From M2408 sp044348665 (GTDB lineage Bacteria; Bacteroidota; Bacteroidia; Flavobacteriales_D; Crocinitomicaceae), in NCBI GenBank assembly GCA_044348665.1, contig JBIKSI010000050.1:1-21286 (forward strand): a stretch of 21,286 nt of DNA. Direction: 5' to 3'. Position numbers and translations under genes: made by a program. Positions 13,805-21,286 of the stretch are shown piece after piece. The notes beneath the pieces were generated by a model that had not been told where the DNA came from, did not search any database, and was given only the letters and a program-made list of their open reading frames with translations. How positions within the stretch are numbered: the first letter of the stretch is position 1; every line of letters begins with the position of its first letter.

Positions 13805-14095
13805 ATGAAAATTAGTACAGAAATCGTAGATCACATTGCACATTTGTCTCGTTTGCAATTCGAAGGAGAAGACAAAGTTGCAATTCAGCAAGATTTAGAG
13901 AATATGATAAGTTTCATGGATAAATTAAATGAACTTGATACAACAAATGTAGAGCCTCTTGTTTTTATGTCTGAAGAAATTAATGTGTTAAGAGAAGACA
14001 TCGCTGTTGATTCTATCACCGCTGCACAAGCCTTAAAAAATGCACCTAAAAAAGATTCTGACTATTTCAGAATCCCGAAGGTACTTGATAAGTAA
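13805..14095 (+). CDS. gatC: Asp-tRNA(Asn)/Glu-tRNA(Gln) amidotransferase subunit C
   Basis: A 96-residue GatC, the small subunit that stabilises GatA-GatB in the amidotransferase converting Glu-tRNA(Gln) and Asp-tRNA(Asn) to the correctly amidated forms. The family pattern is clear: VDHIAHLSRLQFEGED near the start, DLENMISFMDKLNELDTTNVEPL in the centre, then LREDIAVDSITAAQALKNAP and the terminal DSDYFRIPKVLDK. gatA and gatB are not adjacent, which is common in this phylum. Length is normal. The next gene follows after 87 bases. Confidence 0.96.
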   Translation: MKISTEIVDHIAHLSRLQFEGEDKVAIQQDLENMISFMDKLNELDTTNVEPLVFMSEEINVLREDIAVDSITAAQALKNAPKKDSDYFRIPKVLDK

Positions 14096-14182
14096 TTCTT
14101 TATCTAAAAGCTTTTCCTGCCTCAATTAATTCTATTTAACTCATTTTGAGTACTTTTTCACGCATTCTTATTTTTAATTCAC

Positions 14183-16192
14183 ATGCAAAAATATACCAAC
14201 GATTTAATTCGAGAAACCAGTCCTTATTTGTTGCAACATGCTCACAATCCAGTAAATTGGTTGCCGTGGTCGGATGAAGCGTTCGCATTAGCGAAAAAAG
14301 AAAACAAACTTGTACTTATTTCAATTGGGTATTCGGCTTGTCATTGGTGTCATGTCATGGAACATGAATCCTTTGAGGATGAAGAAGTTGCAACTTGGAT
14401 GAACAGACATTTTGTTTGTATAAAAGTAGATCGTGAAGAACGTCCTGATGTGGATCAAGTGTACATGACAGCCGTTCAACTAATGACCCAAAAAGGAGGT
14501 TGGCCACTCAATTGTTTTACTTTACCTGATGGGAAACCAATTTATGGAGGTACTTATTTCCCAAAAGAAAATTGGATTCAAGTATTGAGAAGTTTACATC
14601 AAACGTTTACCACGCGTTTGGATGAAGTTTTGGATTATGCGGCTAAAATGCAGGAAGGAATTCAACGCAGCGAATTGATTGACACTCCGCAGGAAATAAA
14701 TGCATTTAGCGAAGAAAAACTTCAAGAATTGGTATTGCGTTGGACACATTCATTTGATCATCGTGAAGGTGGTTCAAATCGTGCTCCAAAATTTCCGCTT
14801 CCTAATAATTATGAATTTTTGTTAGCCTATTCAAGTAAAAATCAAATTGAAAAGGTTTACACTCATACTTTACTTACCTTGGACAAAATGGCATTTGGTG
14901 GAATCTATGACCAAGTTGGTGGTGGATTTTGTCGTTATTCTGTCGATGTTTTGTGGAAAATTCCTCATTTTGAAAAAATGCTATACGATAATGCACAATT
15001 GCTAAGTTTGTACGCAAAGGCTTATCAGAAAACAAAAAATGAAACTTACAAAACACTCGTTTATCAAACAACATCTTGGTTAGAACGAGAAATGACAACT
15101 CAGGAAGGAGCATTTTACAGTGCCCTTGATGCGGATTCTGAAGGAGAGGAAGGCAAATTTTACGTATGGAAAATCACAGAATTGCAAGAGTTATTGGGAG
15201 ATGATTTTTCTTGGGTAAAGGAATATTACAACATCAATCAATTAGGATATTGGGAAGAAGGAAATTATGTTTTGATGAAAACAGCTCATAATGAACAATT
15301 TGCCAATAAAATGAATTTGAGTTCAGCAGATTTTGAAAGTAAAATTAATAAAGTTAATTCGCTCCTATTAGAGGCTAGAAAAAATCGAGTTCGACCAGGT
15401 TTAGATAATAAGTGTTTAACTTCTTGGAACGCCATGATGATCAAAGGTTTAGTTGATTCCTATTTTGCTTTTTCTGATGATTTATTTTTACATGCAGCAA
15501 GTAAAAACCTAAAGTGGATTGAAAAAAACATGCTCACTGAAGAGCTACATCTTTACCACAATTTTAATGGTGGAAAAGCAACAATTGATGGATTTTTAGA
15601 AGATTATGCGCATTTAATTGAAGCATATATTTCCATGTATCAAGCCACTTTTGACGAACACTATTTGTACCAAGCTAAAAATTTAACAGATAAAACGAAG
15701 CAACTTTTTCAAGATGCAAGTAGTAAAATGTTTTACTTCACGACGGAATATTCTGGTTTGATTGCTCGAAAAATGGACATTAATGACAATGTTACTCCTG
15801 CAACAAATAGTGTGATGTGTAAAAATTTATTTGTACTTGGAAGCTATTTTCACGACGATGATTATTTGAAAGATGCTCAGCAAATGCTTCAAAATGTGCA
15901 TGACGGCATGGAACAATATGGCTCAGGATATTCTAATTGGGCTCAAGTTTTGATGTTTTTTGTTTACGGAGTAAAGGAAGTGTGTATCACTGGTCCCAAT
16001 TGGAAAAGTAATTTAAAAGAAATTTCCAAAAATTACTTGCCTTTCTGTTTGTTTTCTGGCGGAAAATCATCAAGTCTCGCTTCTGCAAAAGGGAAAAATT
16101 TCGATGAGGATTTATTTTATGTTTGCGAAAACAAAACATGTTCTGTACCTGAGAAATCTTTAACAATTTTTGTGCAGAATTTAACGCTTTGA
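14183..16192 (+). CDS. Thioredoxin-domain protein, DUF255 family (YyaL/SSP411-like)
   Basis: A 669-residue member of the YyaL/SSP411 (spermatogenesis-associated protein 20) family. The N-terminal ~160 residues form the DUF255 thioredoxin-like domain: NDLIRETSPYLLQHAHNPVNW, then the active-site-like CHWC (Cys53, Cys56) in YSACHWCHVMEHESF, VDREERPDVDQVYM and GGWPLNCFTLPDGKPIYGGTYFP. The remaining ~500 residues form an alpha/alpha-barrel related to N-acylglucosamine epimerases and glycosidases, with landmarks IYDQVGGGFCRYSVD, PHFEKMLYDNAQL, SALDADSEGEEGKFYVW and LTSWNAMMIKGL. No signal peptide, so it is cytoplasmic. The biochemical role is not established. Length is typical. Confidence 0.93.
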   Translation: MQKYTNDLIRETSPYLLQHAHNPVNWLPWSDEAFALAKKENKLVLISIGYSACHWCHVMEHESFEDEEVATWMNRHFVCIKVDREERPDVDQVYMTAVQLMTQKGGWPLNCFTLPDGKPIYGGTYFPKENWIQVLRSLHQTFTTRLDEVLDYAAKMQEGIQRSELIDTPQEINAFSEEKLQELVLRWTHSFDHREGGSNRAPKFPLPNNYEFLLAYSSKNQIEKVYTHTLLTLDKMAFGGIYDQVGGGFCRYSVDVLWKIPHFEKMLYDNAQLLSLYAKAYQKTKNETYKTLVYQTTSWLEREMTTQEGAFYSALDADSEGEEGKFYVWKITELQELLGDDFSWVKEYYNINQLGYWEEGNYVLMKTAHNEQFANKMNLSSADFESKINKVNSLLLEARKNRVRPGLDNKCLTSWNAMMIKGLVDSYFAFSDDLFLHAASKNLKWIEKNMLTEELHLYHNFNGGKATIDGFLEDYAHLIEAYISMYQATFDEHYLYQAKNLTDKTKQLFQDASSKMFYFTTEYSGLIARKMDINDNVTPATNSVMCKNLFVLGSYFHDDDYLKDAQQMLQNVHDGMEQYGSGYSNWAQVLMFFVYGVKEVCITGPNWKSNLKEISKNYLPFCLFSGGKSSSLASAKGKNFDEDLFYVCENKTCSVPEKSLTIFVQNLTL

Positions 16193-16284
16193 AATTCAAT
16201 GGTTTTTACTTAGCTTGTTTCCTTTTTTGAAATAATAAGTTTTCCTTATGGTTAAAATAATTTATTTTTATAGATTGTTTTAAT

Positions 16285-16292
16285 TATATTTG
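16285..16292 (+). promoter_or_regulatory. -7 element very close to the start of the small exported protein gene
   Basis: TATATTTG matches TAnnTTTG and ends four bases before the GTG start at 16297, which would place transcription start at or next to the start codon. No -33 element is clear at normal spacing. It may be real with a leaderless mRNA, or a chance match. Confidence 0.4.
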
Positions 16293-16296
16293 TGAA

Positions 16297-16614
16297 GTGA
16301 AAAAAAGTTTACAAAAGTTTAGTTTATTTTTATTGGTGTTTATCTTTTCCTTAAACATCGTAAAATCGCATACTTCACTTTTTTTCGATCTAAATGAAGA
16401 GGTTTTAGAAGAATTTGTTGAATTTTCCGAAAAGGATTTTGCTGATGAGTTTAGTGACTTGGAGGTTAAAAGTGACTATTTTTCTTGTAAAAACTACGAT
16501 TTTAGCTTTGTTTTTGAAAAATTTAATTATAAATTGATTTCAAAAATTTATGAGCGCAAGTACAACGAACCACTTTTAGAAATAATTTATTCTCCTCCAG
16601 AAATTCTTAGTTAA
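16297..16614 (+). CDS. Small exported acidic protein preceding the SulP transporter
   Basis: A 105-residue protein starting at GTG. It opens with a signal peptide (MKKSLQKFSLFLLVFIFSLN, likely cleaved after VKS or nearby), continues with an acidic stretch (about 30-56, many Glu, Asp and Phe) and ends with a proline motif (YSPPEILS). No ATG is in frame upstream, so GTG is the best start. No domain is recognised; small exported proteins ending in a 'PPE' motif are common first genes of transporter operons in Bacteroidetes, by recollection. It lies 65 bases before the SulP gene in the same direction and probably shares its transcript. It could be a metal- or anion-responsive accessory protein; that is a guess. 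Confidence 0.65.
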   Translation: MKKSLQKFSLFLLVFIFSLNIVKSHTSLFFDLNEEVLEEFVEFSEKDFADEFSDLEVKSDYFSCKNYDFSFVFEKFNYKLISKIYERKYNEPLLEIIYSPPEILS

Positions 16615-16679
16615 AATTTATTCTCGTTTTGCAGTTATTTTTTGCTGCAGTCAAATTTTATTTTAATTAAGTTTTATAA

Positions 16680-18245
16680 ATGAACAATTTTTTTAAGAAC
16701 TGGAAAAGTGATATTCCTGCCAGTTTAGTTGTGTTTTTGGTAGCACTTCCTCTTTGTTTAGGTGTTGCACTTGCTTCAACAGGAAGCGAAAATCCCATTT
16801 TATTTTCAGGAATCATTGCCGGTGTTGTCGGCGGTATTGTCGTAGGGTTCATAAGTGGCTCTCGACTTGGAGTTTCTGGTCCAGCCGCAGGTTTGATTAC
16901 AATTGTTGCAGCTGCAATTGCTACACTTGGAAGTTTTGACGCATTTCTATTGGCAGTAATTATTTCTGGTATTATTCAATTAATCAGTGGGTTTTTAGGT
17001 GCGGGAATTATTGGGAATTATTTCCCTTCTTCGGTAATTAAAGGCATGTTGGCCGCCATCGGACTTACCTTGATTCTAAAAGAAATTCCACATGCATTTG
17101 GCTACGATGCTGATTTTATGGGTGATGAGTCATTTTTTCAAATAGATGGTCAAAATACCTTTTCAGAAATATTTGTCGCTCTAAACAAAACAAGTCCCGG
17201 AGCAATCGTAATAACAATTATTTCAATAGTGATTTTAATTCTTTTTGATAGACCTTTCTTGAAAAAGTATGCTATTTTCAAACTACTTCCAGGAGCTTTA
17301 TTTGTTGTATTAATCGGTGTTTTTGTAAATCTACTCTTCAAATGGTATTGTTCTGATTGGTACTTGGATTCCAAACATTTGGTGGAACTTCCTAAAACCC
17401 GAAATTTTGAGGACTTCAAAAGTCTTTTTCGTTTTCCAGATTTTTCATATTTATCCGATTATCGTGTTTACACCATTGGCCTGACAATTGCATTAGTTGG
17501 AAGTTTGGAATCTTTGTTAAGTGTCGAAGCGACAGACAAATTAGATCCTGAAAAACATTTAACGCCAACTAATCGTGAACTTAAGGCGCAAGGAATTGGA
17601 AACATCGTTTCTGGATTTTTAGGTGGATTGCCTGTTACCCAAGTGATTGTTAGAAGTTCAGCAAATATCAATGCTGGAGGAAAAAGTAAACTTTCTACCA
17701 TTCTACATGGCTTTTTACTGTTCAGTTCTGTTTTGTTTTTGCCAAGCGTTTTGAACCTAATTCCTCTTTCCGCTTTGGCAGGGATTTTATTAATGGTAGG
17801 GTATAAATTGTCAAAAGTTAGTCTATACAAACAAATGATAAAACTTGGAATGGATCAATTTATTCCATTTATAGCAACAATTATAGGAGTATTATTCTCT
17901 GATTTGCTCATAGGAATAGGCATTGGTATGGCATTTTCCATTTTTTATATCCTGAAAAGAAACTTTAAAAACAATTACCAGCGGGAAGAAAATCTAGGTG
18001 ATGAGCAAGCGGAAATTTACATTACTTTGTCTCAAGAAGTAACTTTTTTAAACAAAGGAGGAATTCGAGAATTATTGCAAGGAATAAAGAAAAATTCTAA
18101 TGTAATTATTGATGGAAGTAATTGCAATAAAATAGATTATGATGTGTTAGAAACCATTCAGGATTTTAAAAATCACCTCGGAAAAGAAAAAAATATCAAT
18201 TTACAAACCATTAACGTCCCAGAAGTTCAAGTTTTTGGGCACTAA
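16680..18245 (+). CDS. SulP family anion transporter with STAS domain
   Basis: A 521-residue inner-membrane transporter. It begins MNNFFKNWKSDIPASLVVFL and VALPLCLGVALASTG, the signature start of SulP proteins, and continues with SGSRLGVSGPAAGLITIVAA (59-78), then many membrane helices to about residue 430. ALVGSLESLLSVEATDKLDP and GFLGGLPVTQVIVRSSANIN are the conserved SulP core motifs. A short STAS domain occupies about 440-521 (ITLSQEVTFLNKGGIRELLQ, VIIDGSNCNKIDYDVLETIQ). SulP members carry sulfate, bicarbonate or other anions. The beta-carbonic anhydrase gene starts 12 bases after it, so bicarbonate is the likely substrate here (inference from context). Confidence 0.93.
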   Translation: MNNFFKNWKSDIPASLVVFLVALPLCLGVALASTGSENPILFSGIIAGVVGGIVVGFISGSRLGVSGPAAGLITIVAAAIATLGSFDAFLLAVIISGIIQLISGFLGAGIIGNYFPSSVIKGMLAAIGLTLILKEIPHAFGYDADFMGDESFFQIDGQNTFSEIFVALNKTSPGAIVITIISIVILILFDRPFLKKYAIFKLLPGALFVVLIGVFVNLLFKWYCSDWYLDSKHLVELPKTRNFEDFKSLFRFPDFSYLSDYRVYTIGLTIALVGSLESLLSVEATDKLDPEKHLTPTNRELKAQGIGNIVSGFLGGLPVTQVIVRSSANINAGGKSKLSTILHGFLLFSSVLFLPSVLNLIPLSALAGILLMVGYKLSKVSLYKQMIKLGMDQFIPFIATIIGVLFSDLLIGIGIGMAFSIFYILKRNFKNNYQREENLGDEQAEIYITLSQEVTFLNKGGIRELLQGIKKNSNVIIDGSNCNKIDYDVLETIQDFKNHLGKEKNINLQTINVPEVQVFGH

Positions 18246-18257
18246 AATCAGAATATT

Positions 18258-18899
18258 ATGGAAAAGTTTTATAATCAATTATTAGAAAATAATAAGGATT
18301 GGGTAGCTGGAAAACTAGACATGGATCCAGATTTCTTCAACAAATTGGCTCATGGTCAGAAACCTCCTGTATTGTGGATTGGTTGCGCAGATAGTCGCGT
18401 TCCTGCAAATGAAATCATTGGCGCTGCACCTGGTGAGGTTTTTGTTCACAGAAACATTGCAAATATGGTCTTACATACAGACATGAACATGCTGAGTGTA
18501 TTGGATTATGCCGTTAATGTTTTAAAAGTGAAACATGTAATCGTTTGTGGACATTATGGTTGCGGTGGAATAAAGGCTGCCATGGGAAACAATTCTATAG
18601 GATTAATTGACAATTGGATCAGACACATCAAGGATGTTTATCGTTTTCACCACAAAGAATTAGATTTAATTAAAAATGAAGAGGAACGTTTCAATCGTTT
18701 TGTTGAATTAAATGTTTCAGAACAAGTGTATGATTTAGCAAAAACAAGTATTATTCAAAATGCATGGAAACATGGTCAAGATTTAATGGTTCACGGTTGG
18801 GTTTATGGTGTGCACAATGGCTTGATAAAAGACTTAAATTTATCTCTAAAAAACAATGAATCACTTTCTGAAGTGTATCAGTTAGATTTTATTGATTAA
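18258..18899 (+). CDS. can: Beta-class carbonic anhydrase
   Basis: A 213-residue enzyme that interconverts CO2 and bicarbonate. All active-site residues are present and spaced as in E. coli Can: Cys43, Asp45 and Arg47 in GCADSRVP; His99 and Cys102 in CGHYGCGG (the zinc ligands are Cys43, His99, Cys102). Other conserved stretches are VHRNIANMV and LSVLDYAVNVLKVKHVIV. Length is close to the E. coli enzyme (220). It lies 12 bases after the SulP gene, forming a transporter-enzyme pair for bicarbonate supply to carboxylases. The symbol is by homology; cynT would be an alternative name. Confidence 0.95.
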   Translation: MEKFYNQLLENNKDWVAGKLDMDPDFFNKLAHGQKPPVLWIGCADSRVPANEIIGAAPGEVFVHRNIANMVLHTDMNMLSVLDYAVNVLKVKHVIVCGHYGCGGIKAAMGNNSIGLIDNWIRHIKDVYRFHHKELDLIKNEEERFNRFVELNVSEQVYDLAKTSIIQNAWKHGQDLMVHGWVYGVHNGLIKDLNLSLKNNESLSEVYQLDFID

Positions 18900-18976
18900 C
18901 ATTGCCTTGAAATTTTATCAAAAAATGAAGTAATTTAATGGATTTATTTTTACATTTATGGCTTAAATGTTAAACT

Positions 18977-20875
18977 ATGAATTCACTTCAAATAAAATCA
19001 TTCGCAGAATACCAAGAAAAATACAAAAAAAGTGTTGACAATCCAGAAGCTTTTTGGGGAGAGATTGCTGAAACTTTTCAGTGGAAAAAAAAGTGGGATC
19101 GGGTATTGGATTGGAATTTTTCTGAACCAAAAATTGAATGGTTTAAAGGTGGAAAATTAAATATTACTGAAAATTTATTAGACCGTCATCTCGAAGCGCG
19201 AGGAGATAAAACTGCAATTATTTGGGAGGCAAACAATCCAAATGATGTAAATAGAACATTTACTTACAAGGAGTTGTATCACAAAGTGTGTGAATTTTCA
19301 AATGCTTTGAAATCAATTGGAATCGAAAAAGGAGATCGCGTTTGCATTTACCTACCAATGATTCCAGAATTGGCAATTGCTGTCTTAGCTTGTGCTCGAA
19401 TTGGTGCTGTCCATTCTGTAATTTTTGCTGGATTTTCTGCCAATGCGCTTTCAGACAGAATGAATGATGCAGAAGCAAAATTAATTATTACTGCTGACGG
19501 ATTAAATCGTGGAGCGAAAGAAATTCCCTTAAAAGAAGTTGTTGATGAAGCACTAAAATCTTGTTCTTCAATTAAAAACATAATCGTTTTCCCTTGTTTG
19601 AACTGGGATGTGGACATGATCGAAGGACGTGATTTGTGGTGGCACGATGTTACTGCTGGTCAGTCGCATATTTGTGAAGCAGAAGAAATGGACGCTGAAG
19701 ATATGTTGTTTATTTTGTATACTTCTGGTTCAACGGGTAAACCAAAAGGCGTTGTTCACACTTGTGGAGGATACATGGTTTATACAGCTTATTCCTTTCA
19801 AAATGTTTATCAATACGAAGAAAACGACATGTATTGGTGTACCGCTGATATTGGTTGGATTACAGGGCATTCCTATATTTTATACGGACCGCTTTTGTCC
19901 GGAGCAACATCTGTGATGTTTGAAGGAATTCCAACTTTCCCCGATGCAGGAAGATTTTGGGAAATTGCAGAAAAATACAAGGTAAATCAATTTTTAACGG
20001 CACCAACAGCGATTCGTTCTTTGATGGGCTTCGGTGAAGAATTTGTCAATAAATACGATTTAAGTTCTTTGAAGGTTATTGGAACAGTTGGAGAACCCAT
20101 CAATGCTGAGGCGTGGCATTGGTACCACGATGTAGTTGGAAAAGGAAATTGTCCTGTTGTAGATAACTGGTGGCAAACGGAAACCGGAGGAATTATGATT
20201 TCTGGTTTAGGTAATTTGTCTCCACAAAAACCAACTTTTGCGGGTTATCCTTTACCGGGAATTCAACCAGTTTTATTGGATCAAGAAGGAAAAGAAATTG
20301 AAGGTCACGACTTTGAAGGATATTTATGCGTTAAAGCTCCTTGGCCTTCGATGTTAAGGACAACTTTTGGTGACCATGAAAGATGTCGTGTGACTTATTT
20401 TTCACATTATGATGGTTATTACTTTACAGGAGATGGAGCAAAACGAGATGAACATGGAATGTACCGCATTATTGGTAGAATTGACGATGTAATCAATGTT
20501 TCTGGTCACCGTTTTGGAACTGCAGAAATAGAAAATGCCATCAATGAAAACGATTTGGTAATTGAATCTGCTGTTGTTGGTTATCCACATCCTATGAAAG
20601 GACAATCGATTTATGCATTTGTTGTGTGTGAACACAAGGTAGAAGACGAACAAGCTGCACGAAAAGCAATCTTAGAAACCGTTACAAAAGAAATTGGAAA
20701 AATCGCTTTGCCAGAGAAAATACAATTTGTTAGCGGATTACCAAAAACACGTTCTGGAAAAATTATGCGTAGAATTTTACGTAAAGTTGCCGAAGGAGAA
20801 ACTGGTAGTTTGGGAGATACTTCTACGCTTTTAGATCCTGCAGTGGTGGAAGAAATTGTGAAGAATGCAATTTAA
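18977..20875 (+). CDS. acs: Acetyl-CoA synthetase
   Basis: A 632-residue AMP-forming acetate-CoA ligase that turns acetate, ATP and CoA into acetyl-CoA, allowing growth on acetate. Visible motifs: ATP/AMP-binding P-loop-like YTSGSTGKPKGVVH (from about residue 248), the acetate-pocket region TADIGWITGHSYILYGPLL, VDNWWQTETGG, YYFTGDGAKRDEHGMY and GRIDDVINVSGHRFGTAEIE (hinge), and the C-terminal KTRSGKIMRRILRKVA with Lys595, the catalytic lysine that acetylation controls in bacteria. Length is slightly below the E. coli enzyme (652). It is in the same direction as the carbonic anhydrase with 77 bases between; own promoter likely (TACATTTA at 18951-18958 is a weak candidate). Confidence 0.96.
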   Translation: MNSLQIKSFAEYQEKYKKSVDNPEAFWGEIAETFQWKKKWDRVLDWNFSEPKIEWFKGGKLNITENLLDRHLEARGDKTAIIWEANNPNDVNRTFTYKELYHKVCEFSNALKSIGIEKGDRVCIYLPMIPELAIAVLACARIGAVHSVIFAGFSANALSDRMNDAEAKLIITADGLNRGAKEIPLKEVVDEALKSCSSIKNIIVFPCLNWDVDMIEGRDLWWHDVTAGQSHICEAEEMDAEDMLFILYTSGSTGKPKGVVHTCGGYMVYTAYSFQNVYQYEENDMYWCTADIGWITGHSYILYGPLLSGATSVMFEGIPTFPDAGRFWEIAEKYKVNQFLTAPTAIRSLMGFGEEFVNKYDLSSLKVIGTVGEPINAEAWHWYHDVVGKGNCPVVDNWWQTETGGIMISGLGNLSPQKPTFAGYPLPGIQPVLLDQEGKEIEGHDFEGYLCVKAPWPSMLRTTFGDHERCRVTYFSHYDGYYFTGDGAKRDEHGMYRIIGRIDDVINVSGHRFGTAEIENAINENDLVIESAVVGYPHPMKGQSIYAFVVCEHKVEDEQAARKAILETVTKEIGKIALPEKIQFVSGLPKTRSGKIMRRILRKVAEGETGSLGDTSTLLDPAVVEEIVKNAI

Positions 20876-20923
20876 CTGCAACTCTAAGTCTTCAAAGGAA
20901 TAAAAAAATCCTGTTTTCTAATT

Positions 20924-20973
20924 CGAATTACACAGTTTTAATCTATTAAATTTGTGCAAATATGTGTAATTCG
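20924..20973. repeat. Perfect 11-bp inverted repeat
   Basis: CGAATTACACA (20924-20934) and TGTGTAATTCG (20963-20973) are exact inverse complements separated by 28 bases. The right part, TTTGTGCAAATATGTGTAATTCG, resembles a 'gtgcaaat-tgtgtaattcg' phrase remembered as an interspersed intergenic repeat in Bacteroidetes. It lacks the T-tract of a terminator. Confidence 0.65.
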
Positions 20974-20992
20974 CGGCAAAATTTTCATTTAG

Positions 20993-21202
20993 CTAACTAT
21001 TGTTGAGACCAATATGTGCGCAAAATTCATCGAACGAGAGCAAATTGAGGTCTTTCGTTCTGTTTTGTTCTAATACAGAATATTCATAAAATTTATTTGT
21101 CAGAGGCAATTCTAGTTTGTTAAAACCGGTTTGTGCTGTTTTGCTCAGTATTCCTAAACCCCAATCACTATCAATACAGCAAGAATAGTAACCTGAGTTC
21201 GA
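20993..21202 (-). pseudogene. Possible 3' remnant of a gene, no start codon
   Basis: On the minus strand a 69-codon frame is open from 21202 to a TAG at 20993-20995. It reads as a plausible protein end: GYYSCCIDSDWGLGILSKTA, then a hydrophilic centre and LLSFDEFCAHIGLNNS. The codon just upstream is TAA and no ATG or GTG occurs in the frame; the first TTG is at about residue 32. The amino-acid composition is balanced (few Lys/Phe/Ile runs), unlike chance frames in AT-rich DNA. This suggests the C-terminal part of a decayed or truncated gene. I cannot name the family. A short plus-strand frame from ATG at 21014 covers part of it and is less likely. Confidence 0.4.
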
Positions 21203-21227
21203 TTATTAACAATCTGATTGTCAATAA
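21203..21227. repeat. Near-perfect palindrome
   Basis: TTATTAACAATC (21203-21214) and GATTGTCAATAA (21216-21227) pair around a single-base centre with one mismatch. The palindrome abuts the 5' edge of the start-less minus-strand frame, so it might mark a deletion or insertion endpoint, or be an operator for a gene beyond the window. Confidence 0.5.
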
Positions 21228-21286
21228 CTTATCGTAAATCCTTATAAATAAGTGAAATACTTTTAGTATCTTTAATGTGTTGAATA

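Larger units (their letters stand above)
20876..21286. other. Gene-free end of the window with inverted repeats and a gene remnant
   Basis: About 410 bases with no intact gene. It holds an inverted repeat (20924-20973), a start-less minus-strand open frame (20993-21202), a palindrome (21203-21227) and a TATCTTTA motif (21267-21274) that could be the -7 element for a gene beyond the window. Confidence 0.65.

Noticed and set aside
20893..20920. Terminator for acs (AGGA/TCCT hairpin with A-rich loop)
   Set aside because: The stem is only four to five base pairs and the T-run is interrupted; too weak to call.
21014..21073. Short plus-strand frame starting MCAKFIEREQIEVF
   Set aside because: Only 19 codons and ends immediately; the opposite strand gives a much longer protein-like frame over the same bases.

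Overview
The window is an AT-rich chromosomal segment from a member of the Bacteroidetes (Bacteroidota). Three things point there: several genes are preceded by the TAnnTTTG -7 promoter element typical of the phylum, Shine-Dalgarno sequences are weak or absent, and the TonB protein carries the 'RNKEYGAY' type N-terminus seen in these bacteria. Gene order (exbB-exbD-exbD-tonB, a small membrane protein, a PstS-like lipoprotein, a TPR protein) and protein style suggest Flavobacteriales, perhaps close to Fluviicola/Crocinitomicaceae. The family-level placement is inference only.

Layout. Positions 2-265 hold the end of a small GIY-YIG endonuclease gene, followed by a GC-rich palindrome and a gene-free stretch. 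Positions 574-2810 hold a tightly packed, overlapping run of five genes: two small membrane-anchored unknowns, two GNAT acetyltransferases and a lipoprotein. Positions 2864-3932 hold a Crp/Fnr-type regulator, a tiny membrane peptide and a DUF2892 membrane protein, closed by a strong terminator. A YiiX-type papain-like hydrolase lies at 4010-4678. Positions 4679-5237 are gene-free and repeat-rich: two copies of a ~150 bp direct repeat exactly 240 bp apart, then a TGTCT-type short repeat.

Positions 5497-8508 encode a complete TonB energising module (ExbB, two ExbD paralogues, TonB) with a good promoter and terminator. It is followed by a small two-helix protein, a PstS-like substrate-binding lipoprotein and a large exported TPR protein (8591-11412). 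Next come a WaaE-like family 2 glycosyltransferase and, converging on it with 4 bp between stop codons, a TPR-like lipoprotein on the minus strand. Positions 13414-13804 are gene-free and hold a long imperfect inverted repeat plus a perfect 9-bp hairpin, probably an interspersed foldback element.

The right third has gatC (subunit of the Asp/Glu-tRNA amidotransferase), a 669-residue thioredoxin-fold DUF255 (YyaL/SSP411) protein, then an apparent transcription unit of a small exported acidic protein, a SulP anion transporter with STAS domain and a beta-carbonic anhydrase. This looks like a bicarbonate uptake/interconversion pair. Acetyl-CoA synthetase follows. The last 400 bases have no intact gene: they hold an inverted repeat, a headless 69-codon open frame on the minus strand that looks like a gene remnant, and a second palindrome.

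Overall the window is mostly ordinary housekeeping and envelope-energy genes. The less explained material is the intergenic repeats, the small unknown proteins that travel with known modules, and the PstS-like/TPR pair linked to the TonB system. I found no CRISPR array, rRNA, intact tRNA, transposase or defence system.
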